DNA from: JAFDBW01 sp963825575
GTDB lineage: Bacteria; Desulfobacterota; Desulfuromonadia; Desulfuromonadales; BM103
Length of the DNA stretch: 64,000 nucleotides
Assembly: GCA_963825575.1 (NCBI GenBank)
Contig: CAWGUB010000027.1
Coordinates: 62,001-126,000, forward strand
Direction of reading: 5' to 3'
Shown here: positions 9,085 through 17,214 of the stretch, one piece after another
Layout of the letters: the number at the start of each line of letters is the position of its first letter
Numbering within the stretch: the first letter of the stretch is position 1
Notes under the pieces: model-generated
What the model was told of the DNA's origin: nothing
Database searches by the model: none
The model's input: only the letters and a program-made list of their open reading frames with translations
Program-made: the position numbers and the translations under genes

Positions 9085-10423
9085 TATCCCTCTTTCTCAA
9101 TCTTCAGCAGGGTCTGCCGGAGATGATAGCCATAGTTCATTTTTCCGGAGCAGACAAAGCTGCACAGGGCCAGGTCCTCCTCGTCGAGCTCCAGGCAGCC
9201 GAGCTCCTGAGCCAGGTCAGTATCAAGCGTCAGCAGGGTCCGCAGCAGCCAGGTGGCCTTGACGTTGAGCGGCATCACCTTCTCAAAGGCACCGGTCGGC
9301 ACCATCGCCCGCAGGCTGCCGTGGGTGCTGGTCGTCAGCGGCAGATCTCGTGCGCGGCAAAAGCGCTGAAGCGAACAGCTTTTTAACCGAGAATTTGTCA
9401 AAGCCCGGCATGCACCAGCCCATGAATTCGCGCTGCTCTGCCCTCTTCCAGGACCGAGACCTGGTTGTGGTATCGACCAAGGAAATCATCGGCATCTTTG
9501 GCGGTATGGCCTGTCAGCACCGACCCGGAAATGACCCGTGGCTGTTCAGTCTGCAGCTGCCCGTCAACCAACTCCGACAAGCAGGCGCCAAAGCGGGTGC
9601 GAATCAGCCTCGGATTTGCGACGGCCGGACCGGCGAGAGAGATAATTTTTTCGGTGAGAATTCTGCCAGTCAAAAAAAGGTGGCCAATAGCGAGCACATC
9701 CTGGTAACCGATATGCCAGACCATGCGTTGATGATTGACCTGCTCAAGGAAATGGATGTGGGTCCCCACCAGGCCGGCAGGATGGCAGCCGGAAAATTCA
9801 CTCACGGTGATTCCCTGCGGAGCAGGGATCTGTGCGTTCGGGGCTTTGCACAGATAGGTCTTTCCGCTTGTCAGGTGACGAACTATTTTCAGGCCAGCCT
9901 CAAACTCGGCAGTTTTTTCCGCGATCGCGATCTGCGGGTCCGCCGCCAGCGGATTGGTATCGATCGCAGTGACAAACAGCGCCGCCGGCTGCGTCCCCGG
10001 CACCGGGACCTTGCTGTACGGCCGGGTCCGGAATGCAGGCCACAAACCGGCAGCGATCAGCCGCTGCTCCACCTGATTGCCGTCAAGTCGTTCAAGCTGG
10101 TCGGCAGAGACCGTCGGAAAGGTCTTCTCGTCATCGCCGGAGACCTCTATCACCATGGACAGGAAGACCCGCCGCTCGCCGCGGTTGATGGCAACCACCT
10201 CGCCTGCCGCCGGCGCACAATAAACGACCTTGGAATTTTTCTTGTCACTGAAGACGGGCTGGCCCAGCGCCACCCGATCCCCCTCTTCAACCAGCAGGGT
10301 CGGCTTCATGTCCTGGTAGTCTCTGCCGACCAACGCCACCCGGGAAACCGTTGGGCCGTCTTCAATGTGCATATCCGGTGCGCCGCCAATCGGCAGATCA
10401 AGACCTTTCTTAATCTTGATCAT
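9084..10423 (-). CDS. nqrA: Na+-NQR subunit A, frameshifted twice as given
   Basis: The peripheral cytoplasmic subunit, which takes part in quinone binding. The N-terminal 330 residues are intact from MIKIKKGLDLPIGG to SVLEEGR. The frame then moves by one base near 9428-9440 (REFMGWCMPGFDKFSV) and again near 9350-9372 (LPLTTSTHGSLRAMVP). The normal C-terminus follows, with GCLELDEEDLALCSFVC and LLKIEKEG. Removing one base at each place gives about 445 residues, the usual length. The stop overlaps the nqrB start. This is the first gene of the operon; the 190-base gap upstream should hold its promoter. Confidence 0.9.
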
Positions 10424-10614
10424 GTTTGCACCACCGGTTGCCTGTCAGAGGACCACTCATTGCTTGAAGCTTTCTCTTGGCTAGGAACGGGCTGTATTGG
10501 TCGATGTTTCCACCAGCAGCCTATCGTCTTTGATTTATGAGGTTGTCACATCCTGATACACCTGAACCCTTGAGGGCCAGGAACATTCTATGTCCTGCTT
10601 TGATTTCTGGCTGG

Positions 10615-11052
10615 TCAGTGTTCACCCTTGATATATTTTTCAAGTTGCCTGATAACGAAATCCTTTTTATCAATCGAGGCCTTGACCAGGTCGCCAATCG
10701 ACACCATGCCAACCATCTCTTCACCATCCATGACCGGCAGGTGGCGGCAACGGGTCTCGGTGACGATCGCCATTGCTTCGTCGACCAAGGTTTCCGGCTT
10801 AACAAAGTAAATGTCCTTTGACATGACATCACTCACCTTGATCGTCAGGCAGGAGTTGCTGCAAAACTCCAGTTCACGAGCATAATCACGTTCGCTGAAC
10901 ATGCCGACCACGTGCCCATCTTCCATAACAACCAGGGCTCCGACATTGCTGTCTGCCATCATCTTCAGAGCTTCATAAACACTGGCGTCCGGCGTGATGC
11001 ACAAGACACCATGCCCTTTACGATCAAGAATCTGTTTAACGCTCTCGAGCAT
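10615..11052 (-). CDS. tandem CBS-domain protein
   Basis: A 145-residue cytosolic protein made only of two CBS motifs (about residues 10-62 and 74-132), including VGMFSERDYAR and MVSIGDLVKASI. Paired CBS domains bind adenine nucleotides and usually sense energy charge, regulating a partner in trans. The start at 11052 has a GGGAGGG site upstream. The gene ends about 190 bases before nqrA on the same strand, so part of its transcript may run into the nqr operon. The partner is unknown. Confidence 0.85.
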   Translation of the reverse strand: MLESVKQILDRKGHGVLCITPDASVYEALKMMADSNVGALVVMEDGHVVGMFSERDYARELEFCSNSCLTIKVSDVMSKDIYFVKPETLVDEAMAIVTETRCRHLPVMDGEEMVGMVSIGDLVKASIDKKDFVIRQLEKYIKGEH

Positions 11053-11071
11053 ATTCCCTCCCGCTGGGAAC

Positions 11072-11109
11072 TTGGTTGCTTATAGTCTAGCAAAAAATTG
11101 CTCGAGCAA
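11072..11109 (-). promoter_or_regulatory. candidate promoter and palindrome upstream of the CBS gene
   Basis: On the minus strand a perfect 12-bp palindrome, TTGCTCGAGCAA (11098-11109), lies just upstream of TATAAG near 11072-11077, about 20 bases before the CBS-protein start codon. It could serve as an operator overlapping the promoter. No regulator is known for it. Confidence 0.35.
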
Positions 11110-11264
11110 AAGGTCAGGACACATCTAAAGCCTTATGTTTATTAAATTTTGCGTATATGGAGTTCAGAATAGCCTCTGCCTCCAGAACAAACTCCTAGCT
11201 GTTATCCCCACGGCCAAATAATGACCTACGAGGTTATATATAAGTGATTGTTTGATAAAATTCA

Positions 11265-11351
11265 ACGATAAAGCCAAGCCCGTCGCGAGACGAGTACGGA
11301 AAGCCGCGGGGCTGCCTACAGACACCTGATAGATAGCCGAGCTGCCGAACG
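11265..11351 (+). ncRNA. GEMM-I cyclic dinucleotide riboswitch aptamer
   Basis: The plus strand matches the GEMM-I layout. AAAGCCAAGCC is followed by a CGTC-GCGA-GACG stem with a GNRA tetraloop. Then come the core ACGGAAAGCC, a second helix beginning CGGGGCT, and the closing AGATAGCCGAGCTGCCGAA, very close to Geobacter-type GEMM ends. This class senses c-di-GMP or, in a Geobacter subclass, cGAMP; I could not assign the ligand. The expected target would be a plus-strand gene directly after 11351, but the parvulin there is on the opposite strand and the next plus-strand gene starts at 12176. It is therefore an orphan or drives an antisense transcript. Confidence 0.75.
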
Positions 11352-11358
11352 ACTTTCC

Positions 11359-11640
11359 TTATTCGGTACGCTCAGTAATTTCGATCAAGTGGTAACCGAA
11401 CTGGGTTTTGACCGGACCGAGGACCTTGCCGATTTCGCCGGAGAACACCACTTCGTCGAACTCCCTGACCATCTGTCCGGGTGTGAACTCACCCAATGCG
11501 CCGCCCTGCCGACCGGAGGGACATTTGGAATGGGTTTGGGCTATCTCAGCGAAGTCTTCACCAGCTTCGATCATATTCTTCAGGGTGTTGCAGTCTTCCT
11601 CGCTGGGCACAAGGATGTGCCGTGCGCTTGCTTTCGCCAT
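11359..11640 (-). CDS. parvulin-type peptidyl-prolyl isomerase
   Basis: A 93-residue single-domain PpiC/rotamase protein without a signal peptide, so cytosolic. Parvulin hallmarks are ARHILVPSEEDC at the start, SKCPSGRQGGALGEF in the middle and TQFGYHLIEI at the end. These form the prolyl cis-trans isomerase active site with its two histidines. I chose the ATG at 11640 because GGAGG lies eight bases upstream; an earlier in-frame start at 11658 has no such site. The 3' end lies 8 bases from the end of the GEMM riboswitch, which is transcribed toward it. Confidence 0.9.
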   Translation of the reverse strand: MAKASARHILVPSEEDCNTLKNMIEAGEDFAEIAQTHSKCPSGRQGGALGEFTPGQMVREFDEVVFSGEIGKVLGPVKTQFGYHLIEITERTE

Positions 11641-11789
11641 GATCAACCTCCCTCTCAATTGTGAATAATTCTGTGATTTATTCTTAATCGATTTGCGCGC
11701 TCATGTCCAATATCGTTTCTGTGACGTTGGCACTCAAACAAAATATCTATAGACCCCTCCGCCAGTGATAACTCGGGATTTCAGATAAT

Positions 11790-12062
11790 TTTTACTCTTT
11801 GCTACAAGAAGACAAAAAAAGGAAGGCCCCCTGTAACGGGCCGACTTGTTATGCTTTATCGTTACTGGATTCCTAAGAAAACTGGCAAAGGAGATGCCCT
11901 CCGCAAGGAGTAAAGGCATTTTTGCTTACTTTTGTCGCCGTATGGACAAAAGTACGGCGTCTGGCAGAACGCGAACTGCCGACTTAAAGATATGGTTTTT
12001 TGCGCCTTGAGCCTGCGTTCGCAAGTATATGGACTCTGGCGGGACGCGACCCGCCGGTCCTG
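11790..12062 (+). repeat. partial copy of a dispersed double-hairpin element
   Basis: This stretch matches the right-hand half of the elements at 44559-44990 and 50990-51432. It shares GGCAAAGGAGATGCCCTCCG, the hairpin TACTTTTGTCGCCGTATGGACAAAAGTA and GC-rich stems ending GGGACGCGACCCGCCGG. The left half is missing, and the terminal GC stem appears twice, once diverged (CTGGCAGAACGCGAACTGCC). No protein is credible here; the short frames reading LLAEGISFA recur wherever the element does. It ends about 115 bases before msrA. Confidence 0.7.
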
Positions 12063-12175
12063 CAATCTTTACCGGATCTTTACACATCCCTTAATCAGTG
12101 TTTAAACAGCTCTGCTATACTTCAGCCAAACAAATCGAAAATCCTTCAACCTATCTCTTCACGACGGGAGGTCTT

Positions 12176-12766
12176 ATGAAATACAGACAAATTCTTTTCC
12201 TCTTAACCATCCTGCTCATTTTTGCCGCGAATGCCTTGGCCGACAAAACGATCCTGGCGGGGGGATGCTTCTGGTGCATGGAGTCGGATTTTGAAAAAGT
12301 TGTTGGAGTCACCGATGTGGTGTCCGGATTCACCGGCGGCACGTTGAAAGACCCGACCTACAACGGCAACCATGAAGGACACTATGAAGCGGTCGAAATC
12401 ACCTATGATCCGAACCAGGTGAGTTATCGACAGTTGCTCGATTATTACTGGGTCAACATCGACCCCTTTGATGATCGCGGGCAATTCTGTGATAAAGGGC
12501 ACAGCTACCTGGCAGCCATTTTTGTCGCCAATGAATCCGAGAGGAAAATAGCTGAGGAATCAAAAGAACAGGTTGTCGCGATGTTCCCTGACCAGTCAGT
12601 GGTCACGCCCATCCTGGACACTTCAACTTTCTACCCGATCAAGGGCAGCGAAAGTTATCATCAGGATTATTACAAGAACAATCCCATTCGCTACAATGCG
12701 TACCGATGGAACTGCGGTCGTGACCAGCGTTTGAGATATATCTGGGGAGACAAGGCAACTCATTGA
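12176..12766 (+). CDS. msrA: exported peptide methionine sulfoxide reductase MsrA
   Basis: Reduces methionine-S-sulfoxide in proteins. A signal peptide (residues 1-22, ending NALA) indicates export to the periplasm. The active-site motif GCFWCMES follows at once, and GHYEAVEITYDP and YHQDYYKNN are typical of the family. The start is the ATG at 12176, preceded by GGGAGGT; an upstream in-frame ATG at 12098 lacks a site and would bury the signal peptide. It is a single gene; the reductant would have to be a periplasmic thioredoxin-like protein encoded elsewhere. Its 196 residues include the signal peptide. Confidence 0.93.
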   Translation: MKYRQILFLLTILLIFAANALADKTILAGGCFWCMESDFEKVVGVTDVVSGFTGGTLKDPTYNGNHEGHYEAVEITYDPNQVSYRQLLDYYWVNIDPFDDRGQFCDKGHSYLAAIFVANESERKIAEESKEQVVAMFPDQSVVTPILDTSTFYPIKGSESYHQDYYKNNPIRYNAYRWNCGRDQRLRYIWGDKATH

Positions 12767-12780
12767 CCACAACGACAGGC

Positions 12781-13920
12781 TTAGGAGACAAAAAAAGATC
12801 CAGTGCTGGATGACGTCAGCCCGAGCTCTTCAGCCTGCTTGGCCAGGTCTCGACAGACAGCTTGATTGTCCTGATGCAATTCGCAGGCGACTCGGTAGAG
12901 ACGTTCCACATTCGACTGTTGTTGATGCTTGATCAATTGCGAAGCAATTTCGCCAAAGAACCAACCGTTCTCATGTTCATTGGCCATAAGTTGACGATAG
13001 CAGCCTACAACCTCAATGAATTCACCGCGTATCGCGTGCACCTTGGCAAGGCCCAACAGGCTGAATTTGTCGTAATCGTTGTCAAGGGCCTTCCGGTAGG
13101 TTGATTCAGCGGCAATCAGGTTGCCGTCATTTCTATAGGCATCCCCCAGTCGAGTGAACAAGTCGGCATTACCTTGTGATCGCTCAAGAACTCGCTCCCA
13201 GAGAGAAATGGCCATCGGATAGTTTCGTTGCCAGCGATAGTAGTGACCCAGTCCGTACAGGGCATAAGTATTGTTGCTTTCGAGGTCGAGGGCTTTTTCG
13301 AAATATTCTCGGGATTTTTCATGCTCACCACGACGCCTGTGAAGAGTACCCAGCGTAGTCAGGATGTTGATCATCTCGGGACTTTTCTTCAGAACTTGTT
13401 CATAGCGCTGGATGGCAAGCTGGTCTTGTCCGATTTTATGGTACAGATCAGCCAGGCCCATCAAAGCATGGCTGTCCTGGTTGTCGATGTGCAGAACCCG
13501 GTGATAGTATTCCTCGGCCAACTGAAGTTTGCCGACGTTTTTGTGCCCATCTGCTATCCGGGTAAGCACAAAAATATCCCGAGGTCGGCACTGGATGTAA
13601 CGTGCCCAGAGCATCAGAGCCTCATCAAGCAGATTCTGGTCGCGGCGAGTGTCGCCTAAACCGCGTAACGCAAAGAGGTTGTCCGGGTCTTGGTCCAGAA
13701 CTTTTTGGTAACATTGAGCGGCCTTTGAAAAGTCTTTCAGCTCACGCTGGGCATCGCCAATACCGACAAGTATGTATGGATTGGTTGGCTCGAGCCTACG
13801 GGCTTCTTCGAACAGTGCACAGGCCCCAAGGTAGTTTTTTTCCTTGAGTAGTTGATGGCCCCGTTTGGAGAGTTCAAGGACCTTCGTATAATCGGATGAG
13901 TTGATCATGGGATTCTGCAT
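12781..13920 (-). CDS. tetratricopeptide repeat protein
   Basis: A 379-residue protein made almost entirely of about nine consecutive 34-residue TPR units (residues 17-330), for example YILVGIGDAQRELKDFSKAA and DSHALMGLADLYHKIGQ. It has no signal peptide and no additional domain. TPR arrays are protein-binding scaffolds, and the partner is unknown. The start could be the ATG at 13920 or that at 13908. It is convergent with msrA with 14 bases between stops, and base composition is more AT-rich than in the nqr block. The C-terminus ends in a serine-rich SSSTGSFFVS. Confidence 0.85.
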   Translation of the reverse strand: MQNPMINSSDYTKVLELSKRGHQLLKEKNYLGACALFEEARRLEPTNPYILVGIGDAQRELKDFSKAAQCYQKVLDQDPDNLFALRGLGDTRRDQNLLDEALMLWARYIQCRPRDIFVLTRIADGHKNVGKLQLAEEYYHRVLHIDNQDSHALMGLADLYHKIGQDQLAIQRYEQVLKKSPEMINILTTLGTLHRRRGEHEKSREYFEKALDLESNNTYALYGLGHYYRWQRNYPMAISLWERVLERSQGNADLFTRLGDAYRNDGNLIAAESTYRKALDNDYDKFSLLGLAKVHAIRGEFIEVVGCYRQLMANEHENGWFFGEIASQLIKHQQQSNVERLYRVACELHQDNQAVCRDLAKQAEELGLTSSSTGSFFVS

Positions 13921-14496
13921 CTACTCATTTGTCTCCATTTCCGACTCACACTATTTGGAATACTCCGATGGCAGCGTGAAGAGTATCTCAGCCCATTTAC
14001 AGTCGAGAGCAACCAATTCTAAAAACGAGCTATAGCAGACGACCACGCACAATTCTCTCACAGTGACTCTCTCGGTTGATCTTGTGAGTACTTGACAACT
14101 CAGGGACAGGATTCGTAGAGATCCGGATAAATAAAAAAGCCCCACTCCGCGAAAGGAGATGGGGAGCAGGGCAAATCCCTCTGCCTTATGAGAGGGTCAT
14201 AAGCCAAAGTGGTATGTAAACTTTTAACAGCTTTTCTGTGCTGTGTATTGTCTCCTGCATACCTCTATCAATAAGAGGCCATATCCTCAAATGTCAAAAT
14301 CCAGGTTGTCAGAAGTTGTTCCAGAGACTTTTTCCATTCGAAATCGGCGAGTTGCGGCTGATTCCTACAAACCCTGCTCCTGAGACGCATTCTATCGCAA
14401 TCGCATCAATCGTTCACTCCGCCAGACCCTGACAATACTAATTTTTTCTTTGTAGCGACGATAAACGATCCGAAAGGGAGGGTGATTAATGGAACA
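13921..14496. other. gene-poor intergenic region with an RNA-like segment
   Basis: No protein gene is credible between the TPR gene and the lipoprotein. The middle (14131-14220) holds a minus-strand structured segment described separately. The rest is AT-rich, and its short frames have no ribosome-binding sites. Confidence 0.5.
14131..14220 (-). ncRNA. candidate structured RNA ending in an intrinsic terminator
   Basis: On the minus strand CTTATGACCCTCTCATAAG forms a 7-bp hairpin. The overlapping CCCTCT/AGAGGG forms an alternative 6-bp hairpin with a CATAAGGC loop, so the two exclude each other. They are followed by CCCCATCTCC-TTTCGC-GGAGTGGGG and CTTTTTTAT, a textbook intrinsic terminator. 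This is either the 3' end of the lipoprotein transcript (stop at 14497) or an independent small RNA. No known RNA family was recognised. Confidence 0.45.
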
Positions 14497-14814
14497 CTAT
14501 TGCTTACAAATATTGAAGGTTGGTCCCCAGGGCATTAATCTCCATTTTGCTTCATTACTTGTAATGGACATGGGTTTATCAATTGTAAATTCTGAAATTT
14601 TGATTTCGTAGTATTTGTCCCCAGGGCGGTCTCTATGCATGAACATGTGGTAACCATCTTCAGAGCCGACATAAAACCATTGAGACACTTTTGGCTCCTG
14701 CCATTCACATTTAAGTTGATTTAACTCATCCTGAGTTATTTCTTCAAACTCAACTGACAGCCAATCACATCCCGGGACTGTTAGTAGCAATATTAAAAGA
14801 ATCACCATCTTCAT
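14497..14814 (-). CDS. small hypothetical lipoprotein
   Basis: A 105-residue protein with a lipoprotein signal: hydrophobic residues 4-13, then LTVPGC with the lipidated cysteine at 16. The mature part is acidic with several aromatic residues (WFYVGSEDGYHMFMH) and one late cysteine near the C-terminus. It should be anchored to the outer or inner membrane on the periplasmic side. No family was recognised. Base composition is clearly AT-richer than in the surrounding housekeeping genes. It starts about 100 bases after the methyltransferase stop on the same strand, with an inverted-repeat-rich spacer between, as in gene cassettes. Confidence 0.7.
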   Translation of the reverse strand: MKMVILLILLLTVPGCDWLSVEFEEITQDELNQLKCEWQEPKVSQWFYVGSEDGYHMFMHRDRPGDKYYEIKISEFTIDKPMSITSNEAKWRLMPWGPTFNICKQ

Positions 14815-14828
14815 AATAACGTCCTAAA

Positions 14829-14926
14829 TACCTCGGCGCGGACAGTTCGTAATAAGCGGCGGTTTAGCCTGCCGAGGCCTAGAATAGACGATTTCACCGT
14901 CCGCTTGATTTGGTGGTTAGCTGGGC
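14829..14926 (-). repeat. attC-like imperfect inverted repeat
   Basis: This spacer folds on itself. CCTCGGC near 14830 pairs with GCCGAGG near 14872, and GTAATAAGCGGCGGT pairs imperfectly with ACCGTCCGCTTGATT. It ends with GTTAGCTGGGC (14916-14926), whose reverse complement GCCCAGCTAAC recurs at 15595-15605 on the other side of the methyltransferase gene. Integron attC sites have this general build, but the core does not fit the GTTRRRY consensus exactly, and no integrase is in the window. Confidence 0.35.
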
Positions 14927-15579
14927 TTAGTCGCACTATAGAGCGCCATTGTTCCGAAGACGGTATCAAAAGTTTCCCTCTGTGCCACTTCAATAAACCC
15001 CGTTTGCTCAAAGAGTGTGGGGAGTTTGCCCAAGACGTTGTCCTGGGTGTTTTTGAAACCGTCGAGCAGTTGTTCTAACAGAAACACACCACGCATCAAG
15101 GGACTGGCAGCACGCCCCCAGTCCGCAACGTGCAACTCTGCACCTGGTTTGAGAACTCGGAACAACTCTTGCGCTGTTTGCTCTTTTTCCTCCCACGACA
15201 GATGGTGAAAGAACAGGCTAGAAACTACACGATCAAAGTAATTCGCGGGATAAGGCAGGTTGCAAGACAGTGCGCGGTCGAATTGCACCGAGACGTTGGC
15301 TTGTTGTGCCTTATGAATCGCAATGGATAAAATGGCCGAATCAGCATCAACCCCTATTACCTTGGCTTGTGGCTGGTGTTGTTTGATCCAGATAGCCAGG
15401 GTACCTGTCCCGGAGGCTAGATCAAGCACCTGCTGACCTGGCTCAAGATGCGCTTGCTTGATAAGAGCCTGCTTGAAGCGACGTTCTCGAATCGTAGCAC
15501 CAGCTATTGCATCGTAATAAGGTGTAAGCCAGTGAAAGCGTAGCGCTGGCACGTATTTCAATTCAGACGTTTGCCGCAT
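14917..15579 (-). CDS. class I SAM-dependent methyltransferase
   Basis: A 220-residue cytosolic methyltransferase. Motif I, VLDLASGTGTLA, is at residues 51-62. The acidic VIGVDADS follows, then the post-motifs FDRVVSSLFFHHL and FRVLKPGAELHVADWG, as in the UbiE-like family of small-molecule methyltransferases. The substrate is unknown. The ATG at 15579 has GGAG six bases upstream. The TAA stop lies within GCCCAGCTAAC, and the same 11 bases occur inverted just upstream of the gene, so the gene is framed like an integron cassette. The 3' neighbour is a lipoprotein of similar orientation. Confidence 0.85.
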   Translation of the reverse strand: MRQTSELKYVPALRFHWLTPYYDAIAGATIRERRFKQALIKQAHLEPGQQVLDLASGTGTLAIWIKQHQPQAKVIGVDADSAILSIAIHKAQQANVSVQFDRALSCNLPYPANYFDRVVSSLFFHHLSWEEKEQTAQELFRVLKPGAELHVADWGRAASPLMRGVFLLEQLLDGFKNTQDNVLGKLPTLFEQTGFIEVAQRETFDTVFGTMALYSATKPS

Positions 15580-15956
15580 CAATGCTCCGACATTGCCCAG
15601 CTAACTTGTAAATAGCCTGAAAAGTAGCGGCCTAATAAACCCGACTGGAGGCATGGGTGAATTTGACTGTTTTCCTAGTAATACAATGGCATGAATGCCC
15701 TCAATTTAAAATGACGCTTATGCTGCTCCCGCAAAACTCTTTGACTGTCTTATAGCGGCTGCGTCAAACAAATAACTGAACACAAAAGGCCATCCACATT
15801 TGTGCAGATGGCCTGTAGTCATTCCGTAATATTCCTCCTGGTTCTCATTCACCAAGCAATTGGCACACTCGCCAATCTACAGCAATCAGTCGGTTTGGTC
15901 AAAAACCGTCTAAAACGACTATAACCGCTAAAGACGGTTCAGCATGATCTGAGGCA
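15580..15956. other. intergenic region with a terminator
   Basis: This gap separates the methyltransferase from the REC-PilZ gene, both on the minus strand. It includes the 11-base repeat at 15595-15605 and the terminator hairpin at 15784-15813. No coding sequence was seen. Confidence 0.4.
15784..15813 (-). terminator. intrinsic terminator after the REC-PilZ gene
   Basis: GGCCATC and GATGGCC form a stem whose loop is itself partly self-complementary. On the minus strand the stem is followed by TTTTGTG. It lies about 145 bases after the stop of the response regulator at 15957. Confidence 0.55.
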
Positions 15957-16658
15957 TCAACTTCTCCAACCCCCTGATCGGAGGAATTTCTGAATTTGGA
16001 GCTCTTCGTCAAGATCGAGAAATTCCACACCCATCCCAGGAGGGTGATCTTTATTGATTGGAGAGACCAATGAATTCACCCAGGCAACCCGGCCCCGACA
16101 GATGATCGGTTTATTGTTCTCCGGGTGAGCAAATTTAAGCTTCAGCGCCAACCCGGGTGAGAGGGGACTTTCGGTTTCCAGGAATAGGCCGCCGCCACTC
16201 ATATTGAAAGTATATCCGGCAGTATAATCAGAGAACTTTTCATCTTCACCGTAATAAACTTCCAATTTCACCGGTATTCTCGGTGATTTGCGCTTGCCGA
16301 GGGTGATTTGCAGTATGGTTTTCAACTGAGCTTCATTGGGCGGTTTGCGGAGAAACGTTGAAATACCCAACTTCTTGGCCCTGGACACTTTTTCATCATC
16401 GTCTTCGCTGGAAAGCATGACAATTGGAACAAACCGGCAATTCGGATAAGTCCTGACCCGCTTTGTGAACTCCAGCCCATCCATGACTGGCATATTCAGA
16501 TCCGTAATAATCATATCAAACCGGTCTGATTCGACCTTCCGGCAGGCATCGCTCGCGTTGTCGAAAGTCGCAACTTCGTAATTGAGCTTCTTCAACATGT
16601 CGCCAATGACCGTCAACATGAAAGGAGAATCATCCAGCACAAGAATCTTTTGTTTCAT
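15957..16658 (-). CDS. response regulator with PilZ domain
   Basis: A 233-residue cytosolic protein. The receiver domain (about 1-120) has the acidic pocket DD at 9-10, the phosphoacceptor D53 in IITDLNMP and the conserved lysine in FLRKPP. The PilZ domain (about 128-225) has the c-di-GMP motif RKSPR followed by FNMSGGGLF, matching RxxxR and [DN]xSxxG. It would couple a phosphorelay to c-di-GMP, often controlling motility, pili or polysaccharide. The ATG at 16658 is preferred because GAGG is eight bases upstream; a GTG three codons earlier overlaps that site. No partner kinase is adjacent. Confidence 0.9.
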   Translation of the reverse strand: MKQKILVLDDSPFMLTVIGDMLKKLNYEVATFDNASDACRKVESDRFDMIITDLNMPVMDGLEFTKRVRTYPNCRFVPIVMLSSEDDDEKVSRAKKLGISTFLRKPPNEAQLKTILQITLGKRKSPRIPVKLEVYYGEDEKFSDYTAGYTFNMSGGGLFLETESPLSPGLALKLKFAHPENNKPIICRGRVAWVNSLVSPINKDHPPGMGVEFLDLDEELQIQKFLRSGGWRS

Positions 16659-16667
16659 AATTGCCAC

Positions 16668-17214
16668 CTCAATTCACTTTATCCCCAAAAGTTCGCCCGT
16701 TGTCTGACTGAGCTTAACTTTCCCCCTTAGAATGGATTTCGAAGGGCACCCTATTAATAGTCTGCAATGGAGTCATTTGCCCATGAACTACACAAACAGA
16801 AAACCGCTAATCGGCACAGACCGAGTGAGCGGTTCTAAATCCTTCTCATTGATGCGTAACAAAAACTTCCTGCATAAATAAAATCCCCCGGTTACTCATA
16901 AAAAACAAATGAGACCATATGCTTGAGAGACAGGCACTGTCAAACAGTTTAATCAAGATGTGTACAGAAATGTACCGCAGACAGTGGGTAAAGGTCAAAA
17001 TGATTCATGCATTCAGGAATGGCAAAACCGACTGTAAACGTTAACAGACTCTGGCAGGCGAAATGTCTTGAGCTCCTTTATTGTGTCCTGATGACGCCGG
17101 AGCATCACTCCCCCCAGCTTGACAATGTGTTAAGGGGTGCAAGGATATTAGGGCTAACGCATTCCCTGCCAGGCTGATTGCGGGCCAGGCACAACATGCC
17201 GGAAAGGACGAACC
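16668..17214. other. intergenic region, no gene recognised
   Basis: This is the divergent gap between the REC-PilZ gene and the aldo/keto reductase. It contains an inverted repeat, ACCGCT...AGCGGT (about 16802-16834), whose function is unclear. TTGACA near 17118 may be the -35 box of the reductase promoter, but I found no well-placed -10 box. The ribosome-binding site GGAAAGGA lies before 17215. Confidence 0.4.

Noticed and set aside
5276..9440. Programmed ribosomal frameshifting in nqrA, nqrB and nqrF
   Set aside because: Five sites in three housekeeping-type genes with no common slippery heptamer and no stimulatory structure make programmed shifting very unlikely.
14185..14215. H-type pseudoknot in the 14.1-kb RNA candidate (CCCTC loop with GAGGG)
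   Set aside because: Zero-base and three-base connecting loops across 5- and 7-bp stems are sterically implausible; alternative hairpins explain the complementarity better.
14160..14230. Second, degenerate GEMM riboswitch on the plus strand
   Set aside because: GGCAAATCC and TCATAAGCC resemble parts of the core, but the second helix and the closing TGCCGA-type end are missing.
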